Below are positions 1-6,533 of a DNA stretch of 31,095 nt, one piece after another. The notes below the pieces were generated by a model. It searched no databases, was not told the origin of the DNA, and saw only the letters and a list, made by a program, of their open reading frames with translations. This DNA comes from a virus, in the IMG/VR virus record IMGVR_UViG_3300024262_000160, positions 1 through 31,095 of that record. One strand, written 5' to 3'. Each line of letters opens with the position of its first letter. Position 1 is the first letter of the stretch. The position numbers were made by a program, and so were the translations under genes.

Positions 1-284
1 AATCTATATTCAGCAATTACATCTTCAAAATCCTGATATACTACAGGTATTTTATCCATACCCAGACTTCTAAAAGCTAAATACCTTCCATGACCTGCTA
101 CGCATTTCTTGGAAAGATTAGAAATTATAATGGGTAGTCTAACTCCATTTTTCTTAATCAACTTAGCTAATAACTCTACCTGTTCTTTAGGGTGGTCGTT
201 TGTATTCATTTCATGTGGAACAAAATCATCGAAGTCTATTAGTGCATCATATTTGCAATAAATCTCTACTTCATTAATTTGCAT
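1..284 (-). CDS. ParB-like nuclease-domain protein, partial (C-terminus cut by window edge)
   Basis: The first 94 residues are present, read from an ATG at 284 with a good ribosome site (AAAGG, 6 nt upstream). Residues 31-44 (HPKEQVELLAKLIK), 50-54 (LPIII) and 64-70 (GHGRYLA) match the conserved blocks of the ParB/Sulfiredoxin-like N-terminal domain, in which the GHGR segment forms the nucleotide-binding site. Phages use such domains in DNA-modification or packaging-related proteins, often next to a methyltransferase or terminase gene; the partner here lies outside the window. The domain call is made from motifs; the biological role is not known. Confidence 0.82.
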   Translation of the reverse strand, partial: MQINEVEIYCKYDALIDFDDFVPHEMNTNDHPKEQVELLAKLIKKNGVRLPIIISNLSKKCVAGHGRYLAFRSLGMDKIPVVYQDFEDVIAEYR

Positions 285-357
285 AATTTACCTTTGAATA
301 GTTTAATTAGAAAAGAGTGAACCATCTTCCTTGATTAGTCCACCCCTCAAAGGAAAA

Positions 358-373
358 AGTGAATTCAATCACT
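358..373. repeat. Short inverted repeat in the 285-441 gap
   Basis: AGTGA at 358-362 and TCACT at 369-373 are perfect inverted arms around a 6-nt spacer. The 157-nt gap separates the 69-residue gene upstream from the ParB-like gene. No tRNA, ORF or U-tract terminator is visible in it. The repeat could be an operator or chance; the evidence is weak. Confidence 0.2.
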
Positions 374-441
374 AAGATTCAAATATATCTGCTAAATCTT
401 AACTAGTCCTAATAATGTAATTATTTGATTGAAATTGAGAG

Positions 442-651
442 TTAATTTAAAGAGCTATAATCAAGGGTATATTCAAAATCAAGGGATCTATAGAGTTCCA
501 GATTAGTCTCAAGAGTTTCCTCTAACATTCTGCGCTTTCTTTGAACATGTTTGGAAGTCAATCCCTCTAATTCCGAGATAAGATTTTTAATCTCGTTTAT
601 TCTATCTAAAACTAATTCACCAGGGTCAACCCGATCCTTTATATAATACAT
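442..651 (-). CDS. Small helical hypothetical protein (69 aa)
   Basis: ATG at 651; not recognised. The sequence is charged and strongly helical (residues 12-55 alternate Leu/Ile with Glu/Lys/Arg) and contains a basic patch, QRKRR, near residue 38. It has no Cys and no membrane segment. It lies in the early leftward block, with a 124-nt gap (652-775) before it that holds no gene. A small DNA- or protein-binding accessory protein is possible but unproven. Confidence 0.55.
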   Translation of the reverse strand: MYYIKDRVDPGELVLDRINEIKNLISELEGLTSKHVQRKRRMLEETLETNLELYRSLDFEYTLDYSSLN

Positions 652-775
652 ATCCTTTCCCTAGATAAGCTCTAAGAAAATTAGAACACGCTAAACCCTA
701 GCTTGTCCAGAATTAGCCAAAGTGAACAAGAAAAGACAAACCACATGAAAAGCTTCGCTACAATATCGAAGAAAT

Positions 776-1111
776 TCATTCCCATTCCTTGCAGTACCAA
801 TCGTGAAGCTCTTTACACTTGTGAGTATCTGCACCTGCTTTGAGTAGTAGTTCTTTTAGTTGCTCATTCTCCAAAACCAAATCTTGATTATGCTGAGCAA
901 GAGTATGGCTTGGGGTTATGTTGTCTATTTTGGTTTTAAGTTTTTCATTTTCTTTTTCAAGTTCTTTTATTTCATAATTTTTACTAGAAACTTCACACTC
1001 ATACCAACCATACATCCAATTGAAACCAGTTTTTATCCATTGCTTGTAACTCGTGTCACAAGAAACACTACAGGTATTCCATATATCTTTAAATAACTCT
1101 TCTTTTGTCAT
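776..1111 (-). CDS. Coiled-coil hypothetical protein (111 aa)
   Basis: ATG at 1111 overlaps the stop of the preceding gene as TAATG, with GGGGAAG just upstream, so the two are probably translationally coupled. The N-terminal third is aromatic-rich (W and Y around residues 24-37) with two Cys (14, 18). The middle (about 46-65 and 75-92) has Leu/Glu/Lys heptads typical of a coiled coil. The C-terminus is Cys- and Trp-containing (KCKELHDWYCKEWE). Proteins of this type are common as unassigned early genes in tailed phages; no function is assigned. Confidence 0.6.
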   Translation of the reverse strand: MTKEELFKDIWNTCSVSCDTSYKQWIKTGFNWMYGWYECEVSSKNYEIKELEKENEKLKTKIDNITPSHTLAQHNQDLVLENEQLKELLLKAGADTHKCKELHDWYCKEWE

Positions 1112-1281
1112 TACTTCCCCTCTATTTCTTCAAGCAACTTCCTATAACTCTTCAAATTCTCCTCAGCAGCTTTTTTTAATACTTCTATCTCTTTGTCCTT
1201 TTCCTGAATCAATCCAGTCTGGACATTAATGATCTGACCTAATTGTAATTTTGTTAACTCTTCTACGTTTGCTGTGTGCAT
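1111..1281 (-). CDS. Small coiled-coil hypothetical protein (56 aa)
   Basis: The open frame extends upstream to 1317, but the ATG at 1281 is preferred because AAGGGGG lies 5 nt before it. The same leader precedes the next gene upstream. The product starts MHTANVEELTKLQ and continues with a Gln/Glu/Lys-rich helix, probably a short coiled coil. It is coupled to the following gene by a TAATG overlap. It has no recognisable domain. Confidence 0.55.
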   Translation of the reverse strand: MHTANVEELTKLQLGQIINVQTGLIQEKDKEIEVLKKAAEENLKSYRKLLEEIEGK

Positions 1282-1291
1282 AAATCCCCCT

Positions 1292-1813
1292 TCATAAATC
1301 ATATTTCTCAGCCACATACTTTAATATATCTAATTGCACTTCTCTTTCAACAGCCCAATTAGCAGCCCACTCAGCAGCCCGATAAGCAGCACAATTAGCA
1401 GCCCGATCAGCAGCCCGATCAGCAGCCCGATTAGCAGCCCGATTAGCAGCCCAATCAGCAGCCCGATTAGCAGCCCAATAAGCAGCCCGATTAGCAGCCC
1501 GATTAGCAGCCCAATCAGCAGCCCGATTAGCAGCCCAATAAGCAGCCCAATAAGCAGACCAATAATCTTCTGATTTCAAAAGTTCTAAATCTCCAAACTC
1601 ATAAATTAAGAGAATAAAATTGAAATAGTCTGTAATCTCAGTGATACCACAATCTGTAACCGCCCTATCTGCGCAAAGAAAAGCAAATTCTCTCTGAGCT
1701 TTTTCTAGCTCTTTATTATCTTTAAAAAATACTTCAAACTTTTCATCTATTGGTACATTCTCAAGCTCTAAAAATTCCTGTAAATTAATTGAAACACCTT
1801 TATTAATTTTCAT
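1292..1813 (-). CDS. Protein with an 18-unit [RW]AAx repeat (173 aa)
   Basis: ATG at 1813 follows AAGGGGG. Residues 1-84 are an ordinary globular N-terminus (ending YEFGDLELLKSEDY). Residues 85-156 are eighteen successive four-residue units of form [RW]-A-A-[NDYE], and residues 157-173 form a charged C-terminal helix. Similar Ala-rich AAxx repeats occur in scattered phage and bacterial proteins, and some have been labelled Imm-5-like immunity proteins; that resemblance is from memory and not proof. The repeat should form a long helix or helical stack with alternating Arg and Trp on one face. Function unknown. Confidence 0.7.
   Translation of the reverse strand: MKINKGVSINLQEFLELENVPIDEKFEVFFKDNKELEKAQREFAFLCADRAVTDCGITEITDYFNFILLIYEFGDLELLKSEDYWSAYWAAYWAANRAADWAANRAANRAAYWAANRAADWAANRAANRAADRAADRAANCAAYRAAEWAANWAVEREVQLDILKYVAEKYDL
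1346..1561. repeat. 12-bp coding tandem repeat with a 60-bp higher-order period
   Basis: On the plus strand the unit reads approximately AGCAGCCCRATN, repeated about eighteen times. Within it a five-unit (60-bp) block occurs twice almost identically, so it grew at two scales. Each unit is four codons, so gain or loss of units keeps the frame. It codes for residues 85-156 of the protein above. Confidence 0.93.
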
Positions 1814-1823
1814 AATCCCCCTT

Positions 1824-2099
1824 TTATAACCAATTCCTATTTAACATCTCGTCCTTATATTTTCTTCTCTGCTCTGGTGATAAACATATCTCACCTTCAC
1901 AAATTGCTCTTGACCTTTGACATGGTTCGAACAATTCAATTCCTTCCTTCCTACATTCTCGTTTATAGGAGTAAGCGCTTCGTAAACTAATATCTAATAC
2001 CTCAGAGGTCTGTGACTTATGCCCATCTAACTCATTCCAAATTTTGGCGAAGTATTCAAGATGAACTCGCTTCATTGTTTTGTATTTTTGCTTGCTCAT
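1824..2099 (-). CDS. Fis-like helix-turn-helix protein (91 aa)
   Basis: The frame is open to a TTG at 2111, but the ATG at 2099 overlaps the previous stop as ATGA and is preferred. Residues about 14-45 (core: WNELDGHKSQTSEVLDISLR) resemble the C-terminal HTH of Fis/NtrC-type regulators, where a Trp-Asn-Gly-type helix is followed by a recognition helix starting LxISxRxxYxYKRE. A phage regulator or terminase-related DNA-binding role is possible. The rest (two Cys, CxGEICLSPEQRRKYKDE) is not recognised. Confidence 0.6.
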   Translation of the reverse strand: MSKQKYKTMKRVHLEYFAKIWNELDGHKSQTSEVLDISLRSAYSYKRECRKEGIELFEPCQRSRAICEGEICLSPEQRRKYKDEMLNRNWL

Positions 2100-2305
2100 A
2101 GGAGAGCACAACCTTTATCGCTAATCTCTTGCTTGAATTTATTCAACATCTTATTGGCCCTAACTAATTCGCTTCCTATGATGATGCAATTAACTGCGTC
2201 TTCATAAGAACCCATTAATCTGACTATTAACCCTTCTAGTTCTATAATCTTAATTTCTAGAGATGTTATTTCTTGGCTATTTAAAATATCATTATAGTAA
2301 TCCAT
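2096..2305 (-). CDS. Small helical hypothetical protein (69 aa)
   Basis: ATG at 2305 overlaps the preceding TAA as TAATG, and its own TGA overlaps the next ATG, so it sits in a coupled chain of three genes. The product is almost entirely helical with Leu/Ile heptads (residues 14-35) and ends CALL. No known domain is seen. Confidence 0.55.
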   Translation of the reverse strand: MDYYNDILNSQEITSLEIKIIELEGLIVRLMGSYEDAVNCIIIGSELVRANKMLNKFKQEISDKGCALL

Positions 2306-2601
2306 TAATCATTTTCCTTTTTTTGATAAGGTCTAACGCGCCACAAAGGACAAGTTATCGTATTGCACAGCGTGACTTCTTTTCTATCAAAACAACAACA
2401 GTCAATGCATTTAGCTTTTATTGCTTCGCTCCTACTGTGTTTTTCCCTATATATTTTGTAGAAAAGAATAGCCATTGAGTCAGGCACGTTTTTTAAGTAA
2501 GAAGAAATTCTACATGAGCTATTTGCTAGGAATGAAGAAATTAGAGCCTTTCTTGAAGCTATCTTGTCTAATCTATTTTGAGTGTTACTAAATTCTACCA
2601 A
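2305..2601 (-). CDS. Cys-rich (probable zinc-binding) phage protein (98 aa)
   Basis: The start is TTG at 2601, supported by GGGAG five nt upstream and by the absence of an early ATG. The C-terminal half holds C65, C68, C69, C70, C79 and C84 in the pattern CxDCCCxDRKEVxxC-x4-CPLWRxRPY. This pattern recurs in short phage proteins of unknown role and is likely a zinc site. The N-terminal half is helical and basic. It is the first gene of a three-gene coupled cluster with the putative Fis-like protein at its end, which hints at transcriptional control. Confidence 0.65.
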   Translation of the reverse strand: MVEFSNTQNRLDKIASRKALISSFLANSSCRISSYLKNVPDSMAILFYKIYREKHSRSEAIKAKCIDCCCFDRKEVTLCNTITCPLWRVRPYQKKEND

Positions 2602-2666
2602 TTTTACTCCCTATGGTTATTTGCTTGCGGTTGTATAACTACTAGCAAATAGAGATAAGAAAGTAC

Positions 2667-2704
2667 ATAGCATTATCTATACGCATAGTATTATTTATAC
2701 ACGC
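2667..2704. repeat. Imperfect direct repeat upstream of the Cys-rich gene
   Basis: ATAGCATTATCTATACGC (2667-2684) is followed directly by ATAGTATTATTTATACACGC (2685-2704). The 114-nt gap 2602-2715 contains no ORF. The repeat is very AT-rich and lies about 70-100 nt upstream of the TTG start of the leftward gene, so it may include -10-like elements or regulator sites. No clear -35 is visible. Confidence 0.5.
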
Positions 2705-2715
2705 AGTGTCTTAAA

Positions 2716-3066
2716 TCACTTCCCTATTCCCAAAGCGTCAACTATATCAATCTTGTTGCGATACACAATCTGTAACTCACCAGGTCCATAATGCTTCCAC
2801 AATCTTTTTTTGATATTGAAAACCGGAGCAGCAAAGCCTTTAACATCGATCCAAATCTTTTTGCCATTTTCTTCTATCAAAAAATCAGGCTTGAATAATA
2901 TTTTAGCTTTTGTCAGATACACTTTCGGTTGAAGCTCAAGTATTTTTATCCTGCCAGCTTTTTCTCTAATCTTAAGCTGCAAATAGAAAGCCGCTTCGAA
3001 CTTTGAATCGAATGTGTATCCATCAATTGTAGTTTTTTTGTTTTTATATTTGTTTGTTTTGAACAT
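2716..3066 (-). CDS. DUF1064-like PD-(D/E)XK nuclease (116 aa)
   Basis: The start of the protein (KYKNKKTTIDGYTFDSKFEA) matches the opening of the phage DUF1064 family. Candidate catalytic residues of the PD-(D/E)XK fold are E24, D61 (KPDF), D74 and K76 (IDVKG). Family members are about this length, and some are proposed to act as recombination or Holliday-junction nucleases. Placement downstream of the helicase and replisome organiser suits a role in DNA replication or recombination. The start overlaps the end of the preceding gene by 23 nt. Confidence 0.75.
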   Translation of the reverse strand: MFKTNKYKNKKTTIDGYTFDSKFEAAFYLQLKIREKAGRIKILELQPKVYLTKAKILFKPDFLIEENGKKIWIDVKGFAAPVFNIKKRLWKHYGPGELQIVYRNKIDIVDALGIGK

Positions 3067-3343
3067 TACTATCCTCTAGAAAACAATCATAATCCATACA
3101 CAGCGGTGTGATATCGTGTGCGGCCATTAAGATATTTAAGTCCGCTAGTCGCATCATTTCTGGGAATGATAATTCTTGTTTGTTAATTAAATTGCATAAC
3201 TTAAAATACTCATGGGATTCGTTTTGTGTATCTGCTGGTAACCCTTTAAATCTTTTCTGCTCAGATAATAAATGCTCAGCAGGTGATTCTATGTCCTGAT
3301 TTTGATAGTAAGTTTTTAGATCATCACAACTTGTCACGTGCAT
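3044..3343 (-). CDS. Hypothetical early protein (99 aa)
   Basis: The start ATG lies inside the last 20 nt of the helicase gene, and the end overlaps the nuclease gene by 23 nt, so translation is probably coupled on both sides. The product is acidic and helical with several Cys (residues 6, 50, 81, 86). No domain is recognised. Position between a helicase and a nuclease suggests a replication accessory role, by inference only. Confidence 0.6.
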   Translation of the reverse strand: MHVTSCDDLKTYYQNQDIESPAEHLLSEQKRFKGLPADTQNESHEYFKLCNLINKQELSFPEMMRLADLNILMAAHDITPLCMDYDCFLEDSNVQNKQI

Positions 3344-4142
3344 TGTTTGCCTCCTTGAAATCTTTAAAAGTTATTGGCATATCATAATCATATAAATTAG
3401 TTACCTTGCTATAATTAAGCCTAAATATCTTCTCTTCAGGGGCTTGTGACCTATGTTTGTTTATTCTTAAAGTCTGATAAAAATATCCAGACAAAATGAA
3501 TCTTTGAAGTATATATAAAAATTCACATATATTAGCTATAGATTTACTTCCACGAATATCATTTGGCTCTATTAAATCACGAGAGTTATCTGACACCTGA
3601 GAATTCGTATGGGCTATAACTAGTGATGCTAAATAATATTTTTGGGTTAAAGATTTTATTATTTTAGAAATCCTAAATTGCTCATCAGGTTTTTTATCGT
3701 TGTATATTGCACTTGTAGTTAAATTATCGAACACCAAGGCATGTATTTTATTTTCTTTAATTACATTTTCAATCGTTACAAAATAATCTTTTACGGTAGT
3801 AACATTTTCCTCCTGTTCACTGAAAATAAAAAGGTTGGGTTCTTTTAATTGCATGAACTCTGTTTTGCAAATATCCCCTTTCAAATCTTTTTTTGTTTCT
3901 TCTGAAAGAATTAGAAGTATGTTTTTAGTTGGATTATATTTTAAAAAATCAAGGATAATTGATCTCACTACGGTAGACTTTCCTCCTCCGGTGGTTCCGA
4001 TTAATAAATGAAGCTTCCCTTCCCTTAAACCTAGGTGTGCTCTTAAAAATTGGAAGCTGGATTTAAAAACTGTGCTGTTATTAGTTTTATTAAGTGTTTC
4101 AACTTCAGACTTTGATATTAGAAGTTTTCTAGTCGTTAGCAT
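3324..4142 (-). CDS. DnaB-type helicase ATPase domain protein (272 aa)
   Basis: RecA-fold ATPase with Walker A at residues 49-57 (GTTGGGKST), Walker B at about 135-140 (ALVFDN), a sensor segment SLVIAHTN (173-180), and a late basic segment (RINKHRS) where DnaB-family proteins carry the arginine finger. The DnaB N-terminal primase-interacting domain is absent, so this is a helicase-core-only protein, as in several phages where it works with a replisome organiser. AAGGA lies upstream of the ATG, which overlaps the end of the organiser gene by 14 nt. A helicase loader is the main alternative. Confidence 0.8.
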   Translation of the reverse strand: MLTTRKLLISKSEVETLNKTNNSTVFKSSFQFLRAHLGLREGKLHLLIGTTGGGKSTVVRSIILDFLKYNPTKNILLILSEETKKDLKGDICKTEFMQLKEPNLFIFSEQEENVTTVKDYFVTIENVIKENKIHALVFDNLTTSAIYNDKKPDEQFRISKIIKSLTQKYYLASLVIAHTNSQVSDNSRDLIEPNDIRGSKSIANICEFLYILQRFILSGYFYQTLRINKHRSQAPEEKIFRLNYSKVTNLYDYDMPITFKDFKEANNARDKL

Positions 4143-4860
4143 TGTATTCCTTTGGATCTATATCAGCTTTAGCTAATAATTTGTGGCATATTGCTAACCG
4201 CTCTGATTCATCTAAAATAGATTTTGATTCTATCCAGTCCTCATATTCGCCTGTAAAAGTTGAAAATAGTTTTATGTATTTCTGTTCTGTTTCTTCATCG
4301 GTGCAGTGGATATTATAATTTTTGACTGCCTTTAAAAAATCATCATATTTTTGTTGCGTAGTGATAATCTTTTTAAGACGCTCCATGCCTTTTTTCTTAC
4401 CCATTTTTCGCGGGTAGTTGTTATACAATGCATCAATATCAAAAACAATATCTGTATTTTTTTCTTTTCTTTTATTTTCTTTTATTTTCTTTTCTTTTCT
4501 TTTATTAGAGGTATTTGTTTCAATTTTGTTTGTGTATTTACCCAAATATTTCGATAAGTTAGGTATTTCGAAGTAAAAACTTTTTTGACGTTTTTCGAAA
4601 AATAGCAGACCAACAGCATGCATGACGCACGCTACTCGTTCGCTCTTTTTCAAATTAACACCCCATAAGTTTCGAATTATGGAATCATGGAACTCATAAT
4701 TATCCTGTAACTCATCGCAAGATGATTCACCGCATAGCTCTAATAATGAAAAAAAGTAGAAATAAAAACCGATGCCGATACTATCTCTAAATAACCTAAG
4801 TTTCATATCATTTCTTGCGAAAAAAGAGTGTCTAAAATAATTTTTTCTACCCGAGGCCAT
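4129..4860 (-). CDS. Replisome organiser / replication initiator-like protein (243 aa)
   Basis: The N-terminus (residues 8-40, FRHSFFARNDMKLRLF...GFYFYFFSLLEL) resembles the Lin1244/Lin1753-type winged-helix domain of phage replication proteins. A Lys-rich linker (about 115-135) follows. The C-terminal segment beginning YNNYPRKMGKKKGMERLKK (about 146) matches the helical domain often found at the end of phage O-like proteins. AAGGAG precedes the ATG. The next gene encodes a DnaB-type helicase, which suits an initiator that recruits the helicase to the origin. The linker DNA is an unusual polypurine tract. Confidence 0.72.
   Translation of the reverse strand: MASGRKNYFRHSFFARNDMKLRLFRDSIGIGFYFYFFSLLELCGESSCDELQDNYEFHDSIIRNLWGVNLKKSERVACVMHAVGLLFFEKRQKSFYFEIPNLSKYLGKYTNKIETNTSNKRKEKKIKENKRKEKNTDIVFDIDALYNNYPRKMGKKKGMERLKKIITTQQKYDDFLKAVKNYNIHCTDEETEQKYIKLFSTFTGEYEDWIESKSILDESERLAICHKLLAKADIDPKEYNAND
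4440..4602. other. Candidate replication origin inside the organiser gene
   Basis: From about 4457 to 4507 the plus strand is nearly pure pyrimidine (TTTTC/TTTTA runs), so the coding strand is polypurine. Next to it, an octamer TATTTCGA occurs at 4547-4554 and 4564-4571, and TTTTTCGA at 4591-4598, the last being part of the palindrome TTTTTCGAAAAA (4591-4602). Lambda-type phages carry the origin (iterons plus an AT-rich, strand-asymmetric tract) within the initiator gene. The layout here is similar, but the iterons are few and short. Confidence 0.35.
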
Positions 4861-4937
4861 TAATAAACTCCTTGTAATTCATACACAGAGCCTAGACATA
4901 TTAAATTTATGTGGTATCTTTTCGGCTCGGTTGAATG

Positions 4938-4988
4938 TGGGGTTACGCTATATTAAACTTTGTAAAAAGTAAAATTAACGTAGCCCCA
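4938..4988. repeat. 13-bp imperfect inverted repeat between ssb and the organiser gene
   Basis: TGGGGTTACGCTA (4938-4950) faces TAACGTAGCCCCA (4976-4988). As RNA the leftward transcript would form a 13-bp stem with one C-A mismatch and one G-U pair and a 25-nt AT-rich loop. There is no U tract after the stem, so it is not a standard terminator. It is the main feature of the 161-nt gap 4861-5021. Operator, origin element or mRNA-processing site are all possible. Confidence 0.6.
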
Positions 4989-5021
4989 TGTCTTCAAAAA
5001 ATAAACTACAATCTCTAAACC

Positions 5022-5420
5022 TTAGAAGGGAATTTCGTCGACTACGAATGAAGTATTAGGTTTATTTGATGATTGTTCATTTTTTGTAGAACTATTTTTA
5101 GCACCTAAATATAAAATTCTACTAGCTATAATCTTTGTAGTATATCTATCTTGTCCTTCTTTATCTTGCCATTTATCAGTTTTTAATTCGCCTTCTAAAT
5201 AAAGCTTATCACCCTTAGAACCATACTCAGAGGCAATGTCGGCAGTCTTATCCCAGCATTCTACTTTGTGCCACTCAGTTTGTTCTTTCTTGTCTCCCAT
5301 TTTACTTGTCCATTTCTTAGTCGTAGCAACTGATAGTGCACAAACTCTATTACCATTTACAGTTGTTTTAAGTTCTGGATCTTGTCCTAAATTTCCAATT
5401 AAAGTTACTTTGTTAAGCAT
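5022..5420 (-). CDS. ssb: Single-stranded DNA-binding protein (132 aa)
   Basis: A typical OB-fold SSB: MLNKVTLIGNLGQDPELK at the start, then the conserved TEWHKVECWDKTAD and GDKLYLEGEL segments, and a Ser/Asn/Lys-rich linker. It ends in the acidic tip VVDEIPF, which in the family docks partner proteins. It coats single-stranded DNA during phage replication and recombination. A strong GGAGG precedes the ATG, and the start overlaps the end of the Sak4-like ATPase gene by 8 nt. The pairing fits the known association of Sak4-type annealases with SSB. Confidence 0.95.
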   Translation of the reverse strand: MLNKVTLIGNLGQDPELKTTVNGNRVCALSVATTKKWTSKMGDKKEQTEWHKVECWDKTADIASEYGSKGDKLYLEGELKTDKWQDKEGQDRYTTKIIASRILYLGAKNSSTKNEQSSNKPNTSFVVDEIPF

Positions 5421-6270
5421 GATTTTCCTCCTGTATTTTGTTATTAACTTTTGTTAAAACTTTATATAAAATATCTTCTTTCTTATCGTTGCCATTTTGA
5501 TCAAGGAAATTACCTACTGATTCTGAATAATCATCAGGGCATGATTTAAGTTTTGCCTCAATCTCGGTTAGCAAATCTTTTAATGTATTATCTGCAGCAC
5601 CGCCACTTTGCCATGTCCTTAATTGCTCCCCATGCTCTTCTGTAATAAGAAATGTTTGATCAACAAATAAACCTGTTCTATCTTTAGATGTTTCAGCAGT
5701 ATGATTTAAAGCTACATCAAAAACAGTAGTAAATTCATAATCAACACCATCTCTCTGAATTGGGGCTAGACCTACTTTTCTTGGTGCTTGTTTACCTTTA
5801 GAATTAGCTTCAACGACATACTCTGTTTTGCTTCTCATAGTTGCAAAAACATTGATACCAGACTGCATGAGAGCGCCAATAAACTTATCTTGTTCCGGTG
5901 TAAACTCTCCCCAATTTGTGAATGAATTACCTCCGCGCATATCCTTTTTAGTCTTTCTATCAAGAATACCACCTTCACCATTCCATGCATGAGAGATAGA
6001 ATCTATTACTAGATTTTCATAACCAGCATCTACAGCAGCATTGATAGCTTCAATATATTTTGCTGTTGTAAAAGGTGGTCTAATTTCCGTTACATCGTAA
6101 TTAAACTTATCGGAGTAAAGAGAAGCACTCCCATTTTCTGTATCAATCACTGCAATCTTTCCACCAAAACCAGTAGCTAATCTAAGTGCTGAATAAGTTT
6201 TGCCTGATCCGGCCGGCCCACTAATGGCAATTTTTAACTTAACTTGTTTTCTTACTGCTTTCTTGAACAT
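5413..6270 (-). CDS. Sak4-like recombination ATPase (AAA_24 type, 285 aa)
   Basis: Walker A GPAGSGKT at residues 18-25, the phage AAA_24 hallmark VIDTENGSASLY (about 41-52), and Walker B NLVIDS (86-91) followed by SHAW identify a RecA-fold phage ATPase of the Sak4/Rad51-like group. These proteins promote single-strand annealing together with a phage SSB, which is encoded directly downstream. AAAGGAGG lies before the ATG, which sits 32 nt inside the regulator gene, so both are in one operon. The C-terminal 60 residues are a variable helical tail. Confidence 0.83.
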   Translation of the reverse strand: MFKKAVRKQVKLKIAISGPAGSGKTYSALRLATGFGGKIAVIDTENGSASLYSDKFNYDVTEIRPPFTTAKYIEAINAAVDAGYENLVIDSISHAWNGEGGILDRKTKKDMRGGNSFTNWGEFTPEQDKFIGALMQSGINVFATMRSKTEYVVEANSKGKQAPRKVGLAPIQRDGVDYEFTTVFDVALNHTAETSKDRTGLFVDQTFLITEEHGEQLRTWQSGGAADNTLKDLLTEIEAKLKSCPDDYSESVGNFLDQNGNDKKEDILYKVLTKVNNKIQEENHA

Positions 6271-6427
6271 TCAAAACCTCCTTTAGTTTCTTCTGTGCTT
6301 TTATGGGGATTCTTCCCCTAAGCACCCAATTTGATATTGTTGATCTACTTTCATAACCCATTAATTCCGCTAACTTAGCATGGGTATTTCCTGGTTGTCG
6401 TAACCATTTCACTAGTTTTCTTAACAT
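6239..6427 (-). CDS. Cro/CI-type HTH regulator (62 aa)
   Basis: A one-domain protein whose residues 13-38 (GNTHAKLAELMGYESRSTIS followed by NWVLRG) form a canonical helix-turn-helix with the recognition helix around ESRSTISNWV. GGAGG precedes the ATG. It is the first gene of the leftward early operon and lies next to the divergent control region containing a perfect 19-bp palindrome. A Cro-like or autoregulatory repressor is most likely; it lacks the cleavable C-terminal domain of CI. Confidence 0.82.
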   Translation of the reverse strand: MLRKLVKWLRQPGNTHAKLAELMGYESRSTISNWVLRGRIPIKAQKKLKEVLNVQESSKKTS

Positions 6428-6453
6428 ATATAACCTCCATATTTTTGACCAAA

Positions 6454-6483
6454 GTTATATTATTTTGTGTACATTGTACACAA
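6454..6483 (-). promoter_or_regulatory. Putative leftward early promoter
   Basis: On the minus strand TTGTGT (6483-6478) and TATAAC (6459-6454) are separated by 18 nt and would place transcription start about 20 nt before the regulator start codon. The -35 hexamer lies inside the palindrome, so a protein bound there would block it. A matching rightward promoter is less clear. Confidence 0.45.
6465..6483. promoter_or_regulatory. Perfect 19-bp palindrome, probable operator
   Basis: TTGTGTAC-ATT-GTACACAA: two perfect 8-bp arms around 3 nt, in the gap between the HTH regulator and the divergent plus-strand genes. Size and symmetry fit a dimeric HTH repressor. The likely ligand is the adjacent 62-residue regulator, by inference. 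Confidence 0.75.
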
Positions 6484-6494
6484 GTTAGATTAAA

Positions 6495-6515
6495 AAAGGT
6501 CACAGAAAGGTCACA
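6495..6515. repeat. 10-bp direct repeat in the control region
   Basis: AAAGGTCACA occurs at 6495-6504 and again at 6506-6515, an 11-bp period close to one helical turn, so two proteins would bind the same face. A GGTCAA core is also found on the opposite strand at 6445-6450. This may be a second regulator site, distinct from the palindrome. Confidence 0.6.
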
Positions 6516-6533
6516 AAAAAGGGTAGTTAATTC

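Noticed and set aside
753-771. Hairpin CTTCG...CGAAG as an intrinsic terminator
   Set aside because: Five-bp stem, nine-nt loop and no proper U tract on the leftward strand; too weak to call.
1346-1561. CRISPR-like array
   Set aside because: Units are 12 bp, contiguous, without spacers, and code in frame for a protein.
1334-1573. Plus-strand ORF with ISSP repeats
   Set aside because: It is the antisense shadow of the Ala-rich repeat gene; only the repeat makes it open.
6445-6473. Rightward promoter from TTGACC
   Set aside because: With 17-nt spacing the -10 would be TGTACA, a poor match; no better pair was found, so only the leftward promoter is listed.
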